A DNA stretch of 64,000 nt. Source: Thelephora terrestris (taxonomy: Eukaryota > Basidiomycota > Agaricomycetes > Thelephorales > Thelephoraceae). Shown in pieces: positions 1 through 12,295 of the stretch. The number at the start of each line of letters is the position of its first letter. The stretch's first letter is position 1. The notes below the pieces were generated by a model that saw only the letters and a list, made by a program, of their open reading frames with translations, made no database searches and was not told the origin of the DNA. The translations under genes and the position numbers were made by a program. The DNA is taken from the NCBI GenBank assembly GCA_015956445.1, contig WIUZ02000008.1, positions 806,001 to 870,000 on the forward strand, read 5' to 3'.

Positions 1-3000
1 AATCGAAGATATAGGGCACAGTTCCAGTGCAGAATGATAAATGTGGGTGGCAGAGACGCTGATGGGCTCGAAGAACCTGATCACAAAATAGGAACAGTCT
101 TTGGCGGTGTTCAGAAGGTCTTCGTCCTCGGAAACCTGCTTTATGTAATGTTGGCGTCGGACGACATGATAGACAGCGTGGGAGCAAACCTCCTGTAACC
201 AGGTCATCAACTTTTCCAATCCAACAGCGGCCCCCCTTACATCCCCAAGGACACTGAGTACCTCCAACCATGCCAGGAAATTCTCTTCCAGAAAACATCA
301 TAATTGGGAAATTAGACCGACGATATCTGACCTGTTCTCGGCAAGGTGGTTGTACCAGGACCGGCAGGCATATTGTAGAGCGGTCCTAACTCGATTATTG
401 ATTCTTGCCTGTAGATCCTTCACTTCAGAGTTCAAGGCATATTCAGGGAGCGAGAGGAGGTCCTGTTCCAACCCGTCGTTCATCACTCTAAGGCAGTTCG
501 TCAGGAGTTCCAAGTGCAGGTGTCCGAGGGAGATGTAAAACCTTGGATTGGGGCAACGTGAGGGATCGGTAATGAAGTCCGGAAACGACTTGTGGAATGG
601 TTTAATAGGCTTATTGAAATCTCCACCCATGGCAAACAGAGACTGAGTCAATGTGAGGAACAGCATGACCTCATCGGGGTCCAGACCCATGAGCTCGGCG
701 ATTGCCCGTGGTGGAAGGGGATTCACGACCAAGACGATGGTGCCAATGGTGGTTCGGACCCTAGAATCCACTTCGGGGTCCACCTCGCTGATAGCCGCTT
801 CGAGGATTGATGTGTACAGGGAGTCGAGTGTGGTGTTTGGGTTGTACCGCGTCTTGCCCTCAGGTGCTGTGCTTTCCGGAAGCTCCAAGATGACGCCCAG
901 TTGTTTTTTTGGGAGGTGGATGTTACTACTCAAGAACTTGACGGTCGCAACAGCATAGACAAAGAGGCCAGCGGCTCGATGACACAACAGGTCAACGTGT
1001 TCGTCACTTGGCCACCGCTCTAGTCGATGCCGCTGTGCGAGTTCAGCAAGTTCATGCCTTAGGAAAAGCCGTATGTCATTGTTGATTAGAGAGGGATGAA
1101 CGTCGTGAAGCACAAAGACATCGGTCGAGTCCACGAGGAGGGGAAGACGGAATCCGGTCCTGATTCTGGGCTCGGGCCTACCAGTGATGAAGAACTTGAC
1201 TTTGGGAATCTGCCCGACAAACCGTCCCAAAACGGATAGGATCGCAGACGATGGTTCGTCGTCTTTGCATTCGTCGAGGGCATCGATCACGATCACCGTC
1301 GAAACACCCGTTTTCCGAAGCGGCTCTGCGATCAACTTCTTCATCTGACTGTAGAGAGACTCGTGTACGACATCGGGATTCGACCGGAGGAGGGAGACGA
1401 GGTGGGATCGAAAGTCGGGGCATTTGTGTGCCAGCTGGAAGGCGAGGGTGGGGAATATGAAGCGGAGGTTGCTGCGGTCCTCGAAGTCGCGCGAGCAAAA
1501 GAAGGACGCTCCAAGGCGGGCTTCAGCGAAGACACGCTCGGAAATTGTTTGAGCGATTGTGGATTTCCCTGTTCCGGCAAGCCCGTTCAGCCAGAAGACA
1601 GGCGACTTGTCGAAGTCCTTGGTCCATGACTCAATCTCGGTGAGCACGGTATCTCGAGTTCCTTTGAGGCAACCACGGCGGTCACCGTGACAGTACTCGG
1701 CTCCTTGTGCACGACGACAATTGTTCAATACCTCCAGGTGGGCTGCAAAGACGTGAGGGAGTGTCAGCGAGAAACAGAGGCACAACATCTGACCTGCGTC
1801 CTAGAGATACATTTAGGTCGGTTGCATTTTTGGAGCAATGGTTGTGCAACTTACTATCAGCCCACAATTCTGATCATAGATTGCCTGTTGTTGCGTCATC
1901 TGTCCGATAGTTACCGTTTTAGTAATACAGTAGTTGTATCGGTTGCTGGATACTAACTTGGTACCCGAGGAGGACGCTCCGAAGGTCTTCCGCCACTCCA
2001 GATACAGCCACAATGTCGCCTTCCTCCTCCACGTAGCCCTCGGCCGTTACGCGCTGGTAGAGGCCCGTCGCCCTGTCCTTGATGGGTATGATATCACTGA
2101 GCAGGGGAGTTAGCATGCCCGCAGGTCGGTTATCTGGGCTCCTTACTCGAACAGCTCCGCCCACCGCTCGTGCTGGAGCTCTTTCCAGGGGGCATTCCTA
2201 AGTCTTTCCAACTGCGCCACGACGAATTCCAGCTTGACCCTTACTGCTGGAGGTTTCTGTACACTTATGATGAGCGGGTGCAGTGACGAGTAAGCTGCAG
2301 TGAGGTACCTCCTGAAGTTTCAAGAGCGCACCGAACGACGCCTTGGAAACGGGTCAGTTGCCGCCAGTTCCACGGACAAGATGGATAGCCCCACTGTGAG
2401 ATCAGTAATTTGACGGTAGATCGCTTGCTGTTGAGAGATCTGGCCCCGTCGTCAACAAAACTCGACCATGGGTAATAATAATAACCGACTTGATAGTAGA
2501 GGATGACTTCTCGGAATCGCTCGATGAGCCTTGCCACCGCTTTTGAATCCTCCCCTCTGTCGACGAATCGAGTGATGGCACCCTTTGCCGACAGTTTCTC
2601 GGATAATTCTTCGATCTGTTTGAATATCCTACAACAGCGAGTTGCGTGGTCATAGTCGGCATCGATTGCAGCACGTACTTACCTCGTCAAGCCGGTGCGC
2701 CGATTTGTCTCCTCAGGGTCTTCTTCAACCGTCGCAGTGGCGATGTATTGTTTGAACCTATCCAGCTGAGGTATCAGTTCTTCAACCTTCTCCTTGACAT
2801 CTTCAAATTGCTGCATGCAGACCTCGTCAGTTTCGGGCCATGATCATTGGCTCGATGAATACCTCGTAATGTTTGATGAGCGCGCTCACTCCACCAAGGG
2901 CGGCCTTGAGGGGAGGAAACCAATCCGCAGACTCTTTCGCAATATCCAGGAGCGTTTTCGCACAATCGACAGTTCTCTGTCTCTTGGCTAGGAGATCCGA

Positions 3001-3111
3001 ACCAGTCAGGTACCTGATATCTCAGCCGAGCATGATTAACTCACATCCACTGCCCGGATCATGAGTATTCCCAAAGGCCTCGGTATCCGTTTGACGTCGC
3101 CTTTTGAACAT
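1..3111 (-). pseudogene. NACHT-domain NLR-type NTPase (NLR1), 5' part, broken by a nonsense codon
   Basis: The gene reads right to left and runs off the window at position 1. The start ATG at 3111 is followed by short exons. These encode the usual fungal NLR N-terminal region, including AKESADWFPPLKAALGG (about 2890-2960) and DVKEKVEELIPQLDR (about 2750-2810). The long exon (about 298-1740) encodes the NACHT domain with Walker A GLAGTGKST and Walker B VIVIDALDECKD. The paralogue at 54078-58876 aligns codon for codon and shows that TGA at 298-300 replaces a CGA arginine codon. Downstream the frame continues, and a 54-bp intron matching one in the paralogue follows (about 113-166). The WD40 part lies outside the window. 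Family role: STAND NTPases implicated in fungal self/non-self recognition and cell death; the ligand is unknown. Classed as a pseudogene because of the stop, although readthrough or a truncated product cannot be excluded. Confidence 0.8.
298..300 (-). other. Nonsense codon CGA>TGA in NLR1
   Basis: On the minus strand the copy-1 codons run GGT CTA ATT TCC CAA TTA TGA TGT. The paralogue has a CGC arginine codon at the stop position. The open frame and the homology resume immediately after it (LEENFLAWLE). A single C-to-T change at a CpG explains the stop. Confidence 0.75.
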
Positions 3112-3515
3112 GGCTTTGCTTTAGCAAGTGTGAAGGCAACTGGTAAGTCAATGGCTCGATGAGAGATGGGGGGCAGTTATCCGCGAGGCAGTCACGAGGC
3201 CAGATAAGTACAGCCACGGCGGATGGGCGGCAGTATTCAGCGCTGGTTCTCATCCAGGTCGACGCGCCATGCGCGTCCCAGAAGTCTACCAGCATTCTCG
3301 TTCCCGGCAAAAGACCTGGCTTCAACTTTGAGGGATAATTCCCTTCGGGCACAATGGAAAATTACCCTTGGAATGGCGTGCGTGACCCCGGCGGTACTCA
3401 TAAACAATTTAAGGGACGCGAATTGGGTAGTTGAATGATGTGTAAACTGTGTACACCTGTCGTACACCGTCTGGCACTCAGACACGACAAATAGCGAAAC
3501 CCGCATAGTCGGGCC

Positions 3516-6500
3516 TCAGGATAGCGTGTAAATGAGCGTGACAAACAACGCAAAAGCCACAGGAAGACCTGGGAGCCCGCCGGTTGCCGCACCGCCGTTA
3601 TTCCCTCCATTGTTTCCACCACTACCATTGGTGCCACCTTGCAATACATCAGGAACGAGGAGCTAACCAAAAATCAACCATTGCACTCAGTCCCTGAGCA
3701 CGGGAAAACATCAAATGACGCACAAGAGTGAAATGACCGCCAACTACAGTGCGGTCCAAAAACGCGGCTGCTTGTCCGTTCTCACTATTGTACCTGTCTG
3801 GGAACGGCCCGATATTTATCCTCGAGCTGACATATTTTTCAACGAGGCTGATCATGGTGGTTCGAGCGGACAAGTTTGTAACGGTGGCGGCTGTCCAGAG
3901 CTGCCAATCTATTCAAGAACAGGATGAGCGAACCGAGATGGGCCTACAGCTTATCGATAGACACGGACCGGTTTTGGCATCTGAGGATCTGTCGCGATGA
4001 ATGATTAGCTGTTGGATGGAGTCCGAGATTGTTTCCTCACCTACTGTCCAACCGGATTCCGAACTGGTCGAGTTTGGTCGCATACCACTTTGTCTCTGCC
4101 AATGAGCCGGTTGAATCAAGTCGAAACTGCACGTGCGCGATACAAACAGAACAAAACCTACGAGTATTGTGTACCGATGGCGGGAACATGTTGAAACCGA
4201 GCAGTCTATCCGCATACAAGTTGTACAGCAGAGTCCATCTGATAGCTGCATCAGAACTGCGAAAACCACAGCGAATCCCCTAGAAACTCACGACGGATCG
4301 TCCTTATAAGACAATGTATAATGGGACTTGTCTGACGAGAGCGCGACATTCTGCCATTGTTCCCAGAAAGGAGGTGGCGACGCCCTGTGGCAAACCCATC
4401 AAAGCTATGTATAAAGAATTATAGGGTCACGCACGTCATAATACTGGCTCGACATGTACAAACAGTTCTCGGCGAGGTAAGTGCCAAACTGACCGCATAA
4501 CGATTGCTGTCCGCGCGTGGGGTGTGAGCGGATACTGAAGGGGGGGGGGGGGGGGGGGGGTAGAACAGTGCTTCTCTTACGTATTTTGTGATCAGCGAGT
4601 CGTCCGATGACTTCTGGGTATAACTCAGAGCCATGATCAATTGATGGCCACACGCTGGGTGCAATGCCTCAGTCACAATGAGGGCCAATCGACACCGCAG
4701 TCCTGACACATACCTTCAACGGGATAGGCTTCTGTACGGGCGAGACTAATTGTGAAGGTAGTGTACGTAATAGTCGAACAGCCGGAAACTTACCGTTCGA
4801 TGATACCGTCACATTTGGATACATTGAATCTCCTGTGGGTTACAAGTGTACTGACAGAGGCTATCGGAACTTGTGAATTGACTCACCGATGTCGTGGATG
4901 GCATACCCACCCTGAATGGGATTAGCGGCCTGATAGGCTAAGAGAGGTTCCAAGAGATATCCCCCGACGGCTGGATTTGTGTACAGGAATGCCGGCCACG
5001 CGGAGTATATTTTGTCAACCGCGTTTACGAACTTCGCGAGAAATTGTTAGTCGCCTCGTAAGGACCGAAACGACGAGTTTTCGTACCCCATCTACTTGGC
5101 AATGAGCTGCCGATCAGGGATTTATGAAATGAAGCCACATGCCGTTCAGAAAAGCCATGATGTCTGTCGAGACACATGACGTGCCGTCCCACCCACAGGT
5201 CAACTTGATATTGGCGAACGTTTGACGGACGGACAAAGCAAGGATATTTGCGTAGTCGCTGTCTTGCGGTGTGATGGCTAATGAATCTGACGCCAATTTG
5301 TTGTCGAAGTTCACCGCTCGGGCTAAAGCATTGGGGTAATCGTCGAGGAACGTAGTGACCTTGTGGAGGGTCACACCATCGCCGCAAGGATACGTAGTGC
5401 GCAATTGACCTACCATGTCAGGGATGCTGCTGTAGCGAGTAAGATAGTATGGACTACGCAGACGATTGACATTCGGGATGTTCGAGAGTTGAACCAGAGG
5501 GTCTCTGACATATCCGACGGCATACACGGTTGGGGCGGTCTTTGCCGTAACAACGGTCCCAAGGTCATGGGCGAACCCGAAGACAGGCCAGCTGTCTTGA
5601 ATTGCGCGGAAACTGTTGTCCACCGTGTTGTTTAAAATACCGCTCGACTGGAATGCAGGCCAAGGACCAGAATCAGCGTAGGCGACCTGGTATGTCACCC
5701 CGCTGACCTAGAGTGTGTTGATAAACGCCTCGAGAGAATTCGGCGCTATATGCGCTATATGTTCAAATACCTGCTTTGTGGAGTGGAAGACACTTCCGTA
5801 TCTGAGTCTGCCATTTACTTCGCCGAACTCTGTCTGGTTCTGCAACCAGTACTGATGGGTAACAGTGTCTCCAGTCGTGGTCTCCCATTGAATGAGCTGG
5901 TCACTTTGGGCGAGCCATTCTCCGTCAATCTCTGTGTAGAGCTGTTCCTTGTGGGGGTCCCCGTCGTTGGAGGCAACTTCCACAGCAAGATACGAGAAAG
6001 GGATTGATTGATTCACCAAGTCTGTTGGCTGCATTCTCATCAGATTATAATGTGGTCACTATGGTAACTGATCTGATACCAGCCTCGATCGGGTTCAGGA
6101 AAGTGGCAGTCAAGTCCACGCTTCCGCAAGTCATTGTAATAATCGTCCTTGTGGGGGTGAGCTCCAGGGGTTTCAGCATTCCTGATCATTTGGCGACAGA
6201 CAAAAGGCGAGAGGTACGCACAGTCATATCTTTCTGAACCGCTGCATTTTTGCCCAGAGGGTCACCCATCCAAACGAAGAATTGGTCGATGTCTACCCTG
6301 AGGAAACCCACCCACGCAATTTTCTGACGGCGTGTAGTCAGCGTCCGAATCCGTTGGGGAAGGCCAGGCTAGGAACCCACCGAGCCATCACGGTAGGACT
6401 GCCATCCATAGTTCAACGAACTGTTCACCCCTGCACGTTGGACCCATGTCTGAAGGTACGGTGTCTTGACGGCCAGCGGTAAAGCGGGAGGTATGAAAGG

Positions 6501-6575
6501 GTTCGCTGTCCAGTTTTGCGCGAGGGCAGAGGAAGCAACGAAGAGGAGCTGAAGGCACGATGACGGAAGTAGCAT
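3516..6575 (-). CDS. gtaA: GtaA-type glutaminase, secreted and probably GPI-anchored
   Basis: The protein begins at 6575 (MLLPSSCLQLLFVASSALA), a clear signal peptide. Next come the family N-terminus PALPLAVKTPYLQTW, then the DUF5127-type block (VDIDQFFVWMGDP; LTPTRTIITM; QSIPFSYLAVEVAS; YTEIDGEW) and the DUF4965-type block (5114-5698, PVFGFAHDLG). The DUF1793 region follows: YTNPAVGGYLLEPLLAYQ (about 4950), QLIMALSYTQKS (about 4620), WTLLYNLYADRLLGFNMFP (about 4190), PFPDRYNSENGQ and VVGGHF (about 3750). The last exon ends with a Gly/Asn-rich spacer and a hydrophobic tail (about 3516-3660), as in a GPI signal. At least eight short introns are needed, and one contains a 21-base G run at 4540-4560. 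Family role: extracellular hydrolysis of glutamine to glutamate. Exon borders were not all fixed. I saw no stop that introns cannot explain. Confidence 0.85.
4540..4560. repeat. Poly-G/poly-C homopolymer of 21 bases in a glutaminase intron
   Basis: An uninterrupted run of 21 G on the plus strand (C on the coding strand). It lies between the exon encoding QLIMALSYTQKS and the next exon, so it should be spliced out. It is close to a splice acceptor region and is length-unstable by nature. Confidence 0.95.
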
Positions 6576-7056
6576 CCAGGTAATGGCGAAAGTGGGATGG
6601 TCAGTCACTAGTCACTCGTTGCCTTCATCTGGTCGGATAAATGCGGAGGAAACGTGGTCATTTGTTGAGTGAGCGGAACAAGATAGAAACCTGAAGGGTT
6701 GGATGATGGCATGGATGGCCGTCGTACATGGAGATTCACACTCTTCGATCAGTCCGGTCGTCAGCCGAAACTTCCTCCTGGCAATGGTACACATCAGCAA
6801 ACTGGTCCCAGCCGGATCTGGCCGGACGGCGAATGCCGGGCCAGATCAGGCCAGCCGAAACAAGATCCTGCTTGCGCCTTGGAGATCTCGATCCGACGAG
6901 GGACCGGTTCGACCCTTGGTGTGACCCAGGTGTGACCGGAGGCTCTGCCAGCCCAGATCACGTGAAACATGGCCATATCTGGCGCACACCCTGCAGACCT
7001 TCCCAGTCGAGGGTGGTCGGGCCTCAACTGTCCGGTAGTATGTCACGCGTAGTCAC

Positions 7057-7070
7057 ATATATAATTAATA
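7057..7070 (+). promoter_or_regulatory. TATA-like element upstream of the 7128 gene
   Basis: TATATAATTAATA lies about 58-70 bp before the ATG at 7128. The 6576-7127 interval is the divergent promoter region between the glutaminase gene and this gene. No other clear element was seen there. Confidence 0.45.
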
Positions 7071-7127
7071 AAACATGAGATACCAACACAAGCCTGAGTG
7101 CAACCGCCTTCCCTTTCCCCTACAAAA

Positions 7128-7724
7128 ATGGCCGGACTCCCCTTCACCATTCATTTGCACCCTACCCGCGATTCTCCCTTCCAGTGGATGCCCCCCCGCC
7201 TGGAGGAAAAATACCTGGAGCAAGCGAGGCTTCAAGGCCAACACCAGTGAGTCTGCCATCAATTACTCAATTGAATGTCATACCTGACAGCGCTTCCCAT
7301 CAGGAACACTTATTTTGACGTGGTCTCCAGGGTTTGCACACCAAGAGTCCGGACCTTGATCTTGGAACATTGCCGAGAAAGCCTCAACACGCTCAACGCG
7401 GCGGCGGAAGCCGCCATCAAAGAGAATGTGGAAGATGCCGATCCAGAATACGCGATGATGATCAACACCTTCACTCAGCTCGAGCTGAGTTATTACTTAA
7501 GTGATCAGTACCTGTAAGTTCTTTTATTTATGTAAAGTTTGCCCAGACTGACTCAGCACGTTCCTAGGCGAGCGTATGAGGTGCTCATCAACGCCATTGG
7601 CATGCCATTCTTCGATGTCGCCGGAGACTGCCTCAACAAAAAAGACGACCGCAAGGCAACCGAAGAAGAGAGCGAGGCGGACATGTTCTTGTTCCTCGCT
7701 CAAGCAGCGGCCATGCACGCATGA
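7128..7724 (+). CDS. Small hypothetical protein, 161 aa, three exons
   Basis: Exons are 7128-7246, 7304-7513 and 7568-7724, with introns of 57 and 54 bp (GTGAGT..CAG and GTAAGT..TAG). The total of 486 nt gives 161 residues plus stop, and the frame is kept across both junctions. The protein starts MAGLPFTIHLHP and is largely predicted helical, rich in Ala, Glu and Leu, with no signal peptide and no motif I recognise. Blocks such as CTPRVRTLILEHCRESLNTL and YEVLINAIGMPFFDVAGDCL look like a packed helical domain. It is divergent from the glutaminase gene, with a TATA-like box just upstream. I do not recognise the family. The consistent splicing is the main support. Confidence 0.65.
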
Positions 7725-8226
7725 ACCGGGTATTTTGACTAGCCGAATTTTTTTTTGTATGTTTTTTGTATGTTTTTTTTTTCAATATAAATCAGTCGCC
7801 TGCAACCTCGACCTCAGGCCCCTGCCAGCCTCAGTAGTCCGACACGTAGTCACACGCGGTCACACAATAATATGTCACGAACACGTGACATAGTAGCCAA
7901 GATCATACAAATAGTTCAAGACATTGGTCTTATTTGCAGCAGTAAAATTACAAAGGCAACTAAAATAAACTACAAACTCAAACAAGAACAAACGGATCTA
8001 CATCACAAGCGCAATCCTGAGCAAAGGGGCAACAATGAGCGAAGTGATGAGGGTTGTGTACGCTCTGAGGGCAGTACGAATATACTCGAGTCACCGGATC
8101 TACCCAGCACTCTCTGCACCCCAATACATCGTGAAACATACTCTCATGCATCTCTCGCTTCACGTCCGACAAGGCCTCGCTCACTAATGCGAACCCATAA
8201 CGGTCTTGGAGACCCGCCACTTCCAC
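7725..8226 (-). other. Gene remnant or spacer; possible Cys/His-rich fragment
   Basis: No confident gene. A minus-strand open frame at 7978-8226 encodes a Cys/His-rich stretch (CRECWVDPV, HNPHHFAHCCPFAQDCACD) with no clear start. It stops abruptly at the terminus of the mobile element at 8227, so it could be the end of a gene cut by that element. It could equally be chance. Confidence 0.25.
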
Positions 8227-9149
8227 TGTCAGCGTGCTGAATTTTATTCCCTTTTTGAACCATTTTCACACCCAACTTTCGCCCACTTTCCTTACCCATA
8301 CCCCCCTTCTTATCTTATCTGTCCCCCTTATCACGAACTCACACGTCGTCAAAGAACACAGACAAAGGCACAGATAATATTACACACGACGCGTGCATAG
8401 CAAAGACACAAGACGACCAAACCGACAGAGTTGAATCCGCCCGGACTCTATGGACGAGGACCAAGGAGCACAAGCCCTAGCCATCAAGACCTGGTCTGCC
8501 AGTACTCCTCAGCACTGGCAATCTCCTCCTCCGTCCCCTCCGAGGCACTCTCGACGACTTCCTCGTCGACCATCTCGACGACCCGAGCATCCTCCAGACG
8601 ATGAGCTACGGCCAGCTGAACTTCGGCGCGCAGGCGGTTCCTCGCTGAATTGACCGTAGTCTGATCCAGAGTCCTCCGGACTGACCAACCCTCCACTCTC
8701 TCGGTCAGCTGAGCCACCAGGCGAACGGCCTCCGCTGCACGATGGACCAACAAGAGCGTAAGGTCGGTTAAGCCGTTCACGTCTACGGACTCCACCGGAA
8801 TCAGCTCGCCGCGATCCACGCGACACTGCAGCATCGTCGCATCGGAATAGGACGGTGGACTCGATGTCTCCACCCTGGCGGACAGCGTCTGGATTACTGG
8901 GACGCATGCGGTGCGCTGGACGAAGTGCCCCACGATAAGGAACCCAACGACGAGCACGGATAGAACGCTGCCCACGCACCGGCGAGATCGATGGAGGCGG
9001 AACAGGAATAGCCACCTCGTTCTCCCCGGCGTACTCCAACTCGGGAGAACTGCTAACCGGATTAACGGCCGTCTCCTCGGACGTCTCGCGAACGACCTCC
9101 TCCCCGCCATCAGTGTGCGCCGGTGTACGGTACGATCCATCGGAAGCTC
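8227..9149 (+). mobile_element. Truncated solo-LTR-type unit (copy 4)
   Basis: The unit starts TGTCAGCGTGCTGAATTTTA, the reverse complement of the 3' terminus of the complete unit at 36729-39650. It stays alignable to that unit up to 9146. Only the end holding the last two exons of the antisense gene survives. The rest is cut off where palindrome C begins at 9150, so the far terminus and target duplication are missing. Confidence 0.8.
8484..9146 (-). pseudogene. 3' fragment of an LTR-borne coiled-coil protein gene (copy 4)
   Basis: The last two exons are homologous to those of the gene at 37649-39399. One encodes a Pro/Arg-rich segment (VPVPPPSISP). The other encodes the acidic C-terminus ending EEIASAEEYWQTRS and stopping at 8484-8486. 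Upstream exons are absent because palindrome C starts 4 bp before the exon that opens at 9146. The sequence is close to copy 2 but differs by many substitutions, so the two are separate insertions. Confidence 0.8.
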
Positions 9150-11478
9150 AGCTGTGGTGGTTCACATCGTCAACTGAAACCTGATAACGTTGTCCACACG
9201 TTGTGTCAATAGCTGCAGCTGAGAAAATATATTTCTCCTAGTTAACAAGCTACCTCAGAAATAAATTTCTTCCAGTTAAGCCTAAGATTTACATTTGTTA
9301 TCTTGTGGCATGCCACAATTGTAAATGTGCAATCCCAACCCAACCTATAGCCCATCGTCTCGGTCCAGTGACTGAGGTGGATCCGTTGTTTTGGAGAGGG
9401 TAGTTCCAAATTGGGCTGGTGCCGACAGTATGGGTCTGCTGAGCATTGGGGGCTGCTTACATAATAATTGATGGCTTATATAAGGAGGTCATGTGACTTA
9501 CCAAAAAGGAGATTTTTGATGGCTTACATAAGCAGATCACATGACTGAAAAAAGTGGATGTTGCTTATATAATCAGATCATGTGACTGTCCAAAAAGGGA
9601 AAGTTTTGATGGCTTACATAAGCAACTCAAAAATGATTTTGGCATTGAATTTCCTTTTTGGGAAATTCTGATGGCTGACATAAGCAGGTCATGTGACTGA
9701 AAAAAGTGGGTATTGCTTATGTAATCAGGTCATGTGATTGACCAAAAAAGGAAAGTTTTGATGGCTTACATAAGCGTCTCAAAAATGCTTTTGGAGGGGT
9801 CTTTCCTAAAAAGGAAATTCCTTTTTAGGATATATTTGATGGATTACCAAAAAAGGAAAGTTTTGATGGCTTACATAAGCAGCACAAAAATGCTTTTGGC
9901 AAAAATTACCAAAAAGGGAAATTTCCTTTTTAGGAAAGACTTTCCAAAAAAGGAAATTTTGATGGCTTACATAAGCAACTCAAAATTGCTTTTCGAAAAA
10001 ATTACCAAAAAAGGAAATTTCCTAAAAAGGAAATTTTATGCTAAAAAGCTCGGAAAAATCCCAAAAAATAACAAGAAAATTCCCACAGGTCTAGAAAGTG
10101 CCCAAAATGGTCAATTAATTCCCAAAATATCGAAAAAATGGTTTTTCTGGCTGGATAAATCTGGAAAAATTCGAGTGAGGGGGGCCGAGCGAAGCGAGGC
10201 CTAGGGAGATGGGCGGGGGCAAAGGGTAGGTGGGGAGACCACCTTTCCGCCCTTTCGTCTCTTTATAGCCCAAGAGACTCATCAGTGCCGTTGCCAAGTA
10301 AGGGCGTAGGCGTGTTCCCACAACGGGAAGAACAATAGCAAGCCATAACCCCGCTTTGTTCTCCGCATTTGGTAACTTCTTCCTTACTTGGCAACGGCAC
10401 TGATGAGTCTCTTGGGCTATAAAGAGACGAAAGGGCGGAAAGGTGGTCTCCCCACCTACCCTTTGCCCCCGCCCATCTCCCTAGGCCTCGCTTCGCTCGG
10501 CCCCCCTCACTCGAATTTTTCCGGATTTATCCAGCCAGAAAAACCATTTTTTCGATATTTTGGGAATTAATTGACCATTTTGGGCACTTTCTAGACCTGT
10601 GGGAATTTTCTTGTTATTTTTTGGGATTTTTCCGAGCTTTTTAGCATAAAATTTCCTTTTTAGGAAATTTCCTTTTTTGGTAATTTTTTCGAAAAGCAAT
10701 TTTGAGTTGCTTATGTAAGCCATCAAAATTTCCTTTTTTGGAAAGTCTTTCCTAAAAAGGAAATTTCCCTTTTTGGTAATTTTTGCCAAAAGCATTTTTG
10801 TGCTGCTTATGTAAGCCATCAAAACTTTCCTTTTTGGTAATCCATCAAATATATCCTAAAAAGGAATTTCCTTTTTAGGAAAGACCCCTCCAAAAGCATT
10901 TTTGAGACGCTTATGTAAGCCATCAAAACTTTCCTTTTTTGGTCAATCACATGACCTGATTACATAAGCAATACCCACTTTTTTCAGTCACATGACCTGC
11001 TTATGTCAGCCATCAGAATTTCCCAAAAAGGAAATTCAATGCCAAAATCATTTTTGAGTTGCTTATGTAAGCCATCAAAACTTTCCCTTTTTGGACAGTC
11101 ACATGATCTGATTATATAAGCAACATCCACTTTTTTCAGTCATGTGATCTGCTTATGTAAGCCATCAAAAATCTCCTTTTTGGTAAGTCACATGACCTCC
11201 TTATATAAGCCATCAATTATTATGTAAGCAGCCCCCAATGCTCAGCAGACCCATACTGTCGGCACCAGCCCAATTTGGAACTACCCTCTCCAAAACAACG
11301 GATCCACCTCAGTCACTGGACCGAGACGATGGGCTATAGGTTGGGTTGGGATTGCACATTTACAATTGTGGCATGCCACAAGATAACAAATGTAAATCTT
11401 AGGCTTAACTGGAAGAAATTTATTTCTGAGGTAGCTTGTTAACTAGGAGAAATATATTTTCTCAGCTGCAGCTGCTGT
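9150..11478. mobile_element. Giant palindromic (foldback) element C, right terminus missing
   Basis: The arms are near-perfect inverted copies: about 9211-10303 mirrors about 10379-11475, around a spacer of about 75 bp. The left outer end AGCTGTGGTGGTTCACAT matches the terminus of element A (AGCTGTGGTAGTTACAT). The right arm stops at the inner CAGCTGCAGCTG and lacks the outer about 60 bp. The arms carry repeated AAAAAGGAAATTT-type motifs and GATGGCTTACATAAGC, also present in A, B and F. No transposase is encoded. The open frames in the arms are by-products of the mirror symmetry. Confidence 0.85.
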
Positions 11479-11844
11479 CCCTCAGGCGCCGGGATTAGAA
11501 TTGTCCACGCATACCGCTTCCTCCATGATCCCACGCTACAATTGGTCGACGGGAGTTCGTCCGTTTTCGACTCGCTCCCTCTCGCTCGAGTTGGTAATCC
11601 CCTTCCCCTCGTTCGTTGACTTTGCGCCGGTACCCAAATTGTTCGTCGGATTTGTGATCCGCCCTTCCGATCTATCCTCTTTGGTGATCCAGTTCCTCGT
11701 TGCTTCGTTCGCCACCCTATCGCTATTCACAGATGCTGCGCTTCCAATTGGTTGGCGGATCTCCAATCCGCCCGGTTCTTCCTCCCGCCTTTCACGTTCG
11801 TTCGCTTGTTCTCAACGGGTCGACCAATCTCTCCTCGCGCCCGG
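11479..11844. repeat. Degenerate CT-rich repeat tract, left part
   Basis: A pyrimidine-rich sequence with recurring ATTGGTCGACGGG-like motifs, continuous in style with 18570-20690. The LTR unit at 11845-18564 was inserted into this tract; the CCCGG target duplication is at 11840-11844. The open frames read through it are low-complexity and unsupported. Confidence 0.55.
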
Positions 11845-12287
11845 TGTCAGGGCCACTCTACCCCAACAACTACCAGTGCACTGAGCCGACTCCGCAGAGT
11901 ACTCACTAGTCCAACTAGCTTGTGAGAGAACGATCACGTCTCTATTCTTCCGGTAGGTTGTCCGAGGTCACTACAAGTCGATCGAAATCCCAAAGAGAAA
12001 CCCAACCTAAACCGTACTTCGTTCGGTTTAACCAATAAGGGTTTATCTCTACCGCGGGTTTGATGACTCCACCAGGTGTACGACTGGACGTCGAGGTGTT
12101 CTAATGTGAACGCTGGGGTTCTATAGTTACGATGCGCAGTTATAGCGCAGAGCGGGAGGGAGAGCAGATAAATGTCTTGGGCTTCCAACAAGAAACTCTG
12201 ACTTGACCTTAACTGCAACTGGGCTGAGAAGGGCAGAGGATTTCCTGAGGTAACAAAACTAAAGAACTACTCTACTACCAGACCGAC

Positions 12288-12295
12288 TATTTATA
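12288..12295 (-). promoter_or_regulatory. LTR-type TATA box of copy 1
   Basis: Minus-strand TATAAATA, preceded upstream by GGCCACTC. The same GGCCACTC-then-TATA arrangement occurs at equivalent places in copy 2 (37193-37200) and copy 3 (49820-49826). It faces the terminus at 11845, about 450 bp away. Confidence 0.55.

Noticed and set aside
9734-10822. Mirror-image open frames in palindrome C (156 aa plus, 113 aa minus, 68 and 60 aa)
   Set aside because: Identical low-complexity frames made by the inverted arms and AAAAAGGAAA motifs, with no protein family signal.
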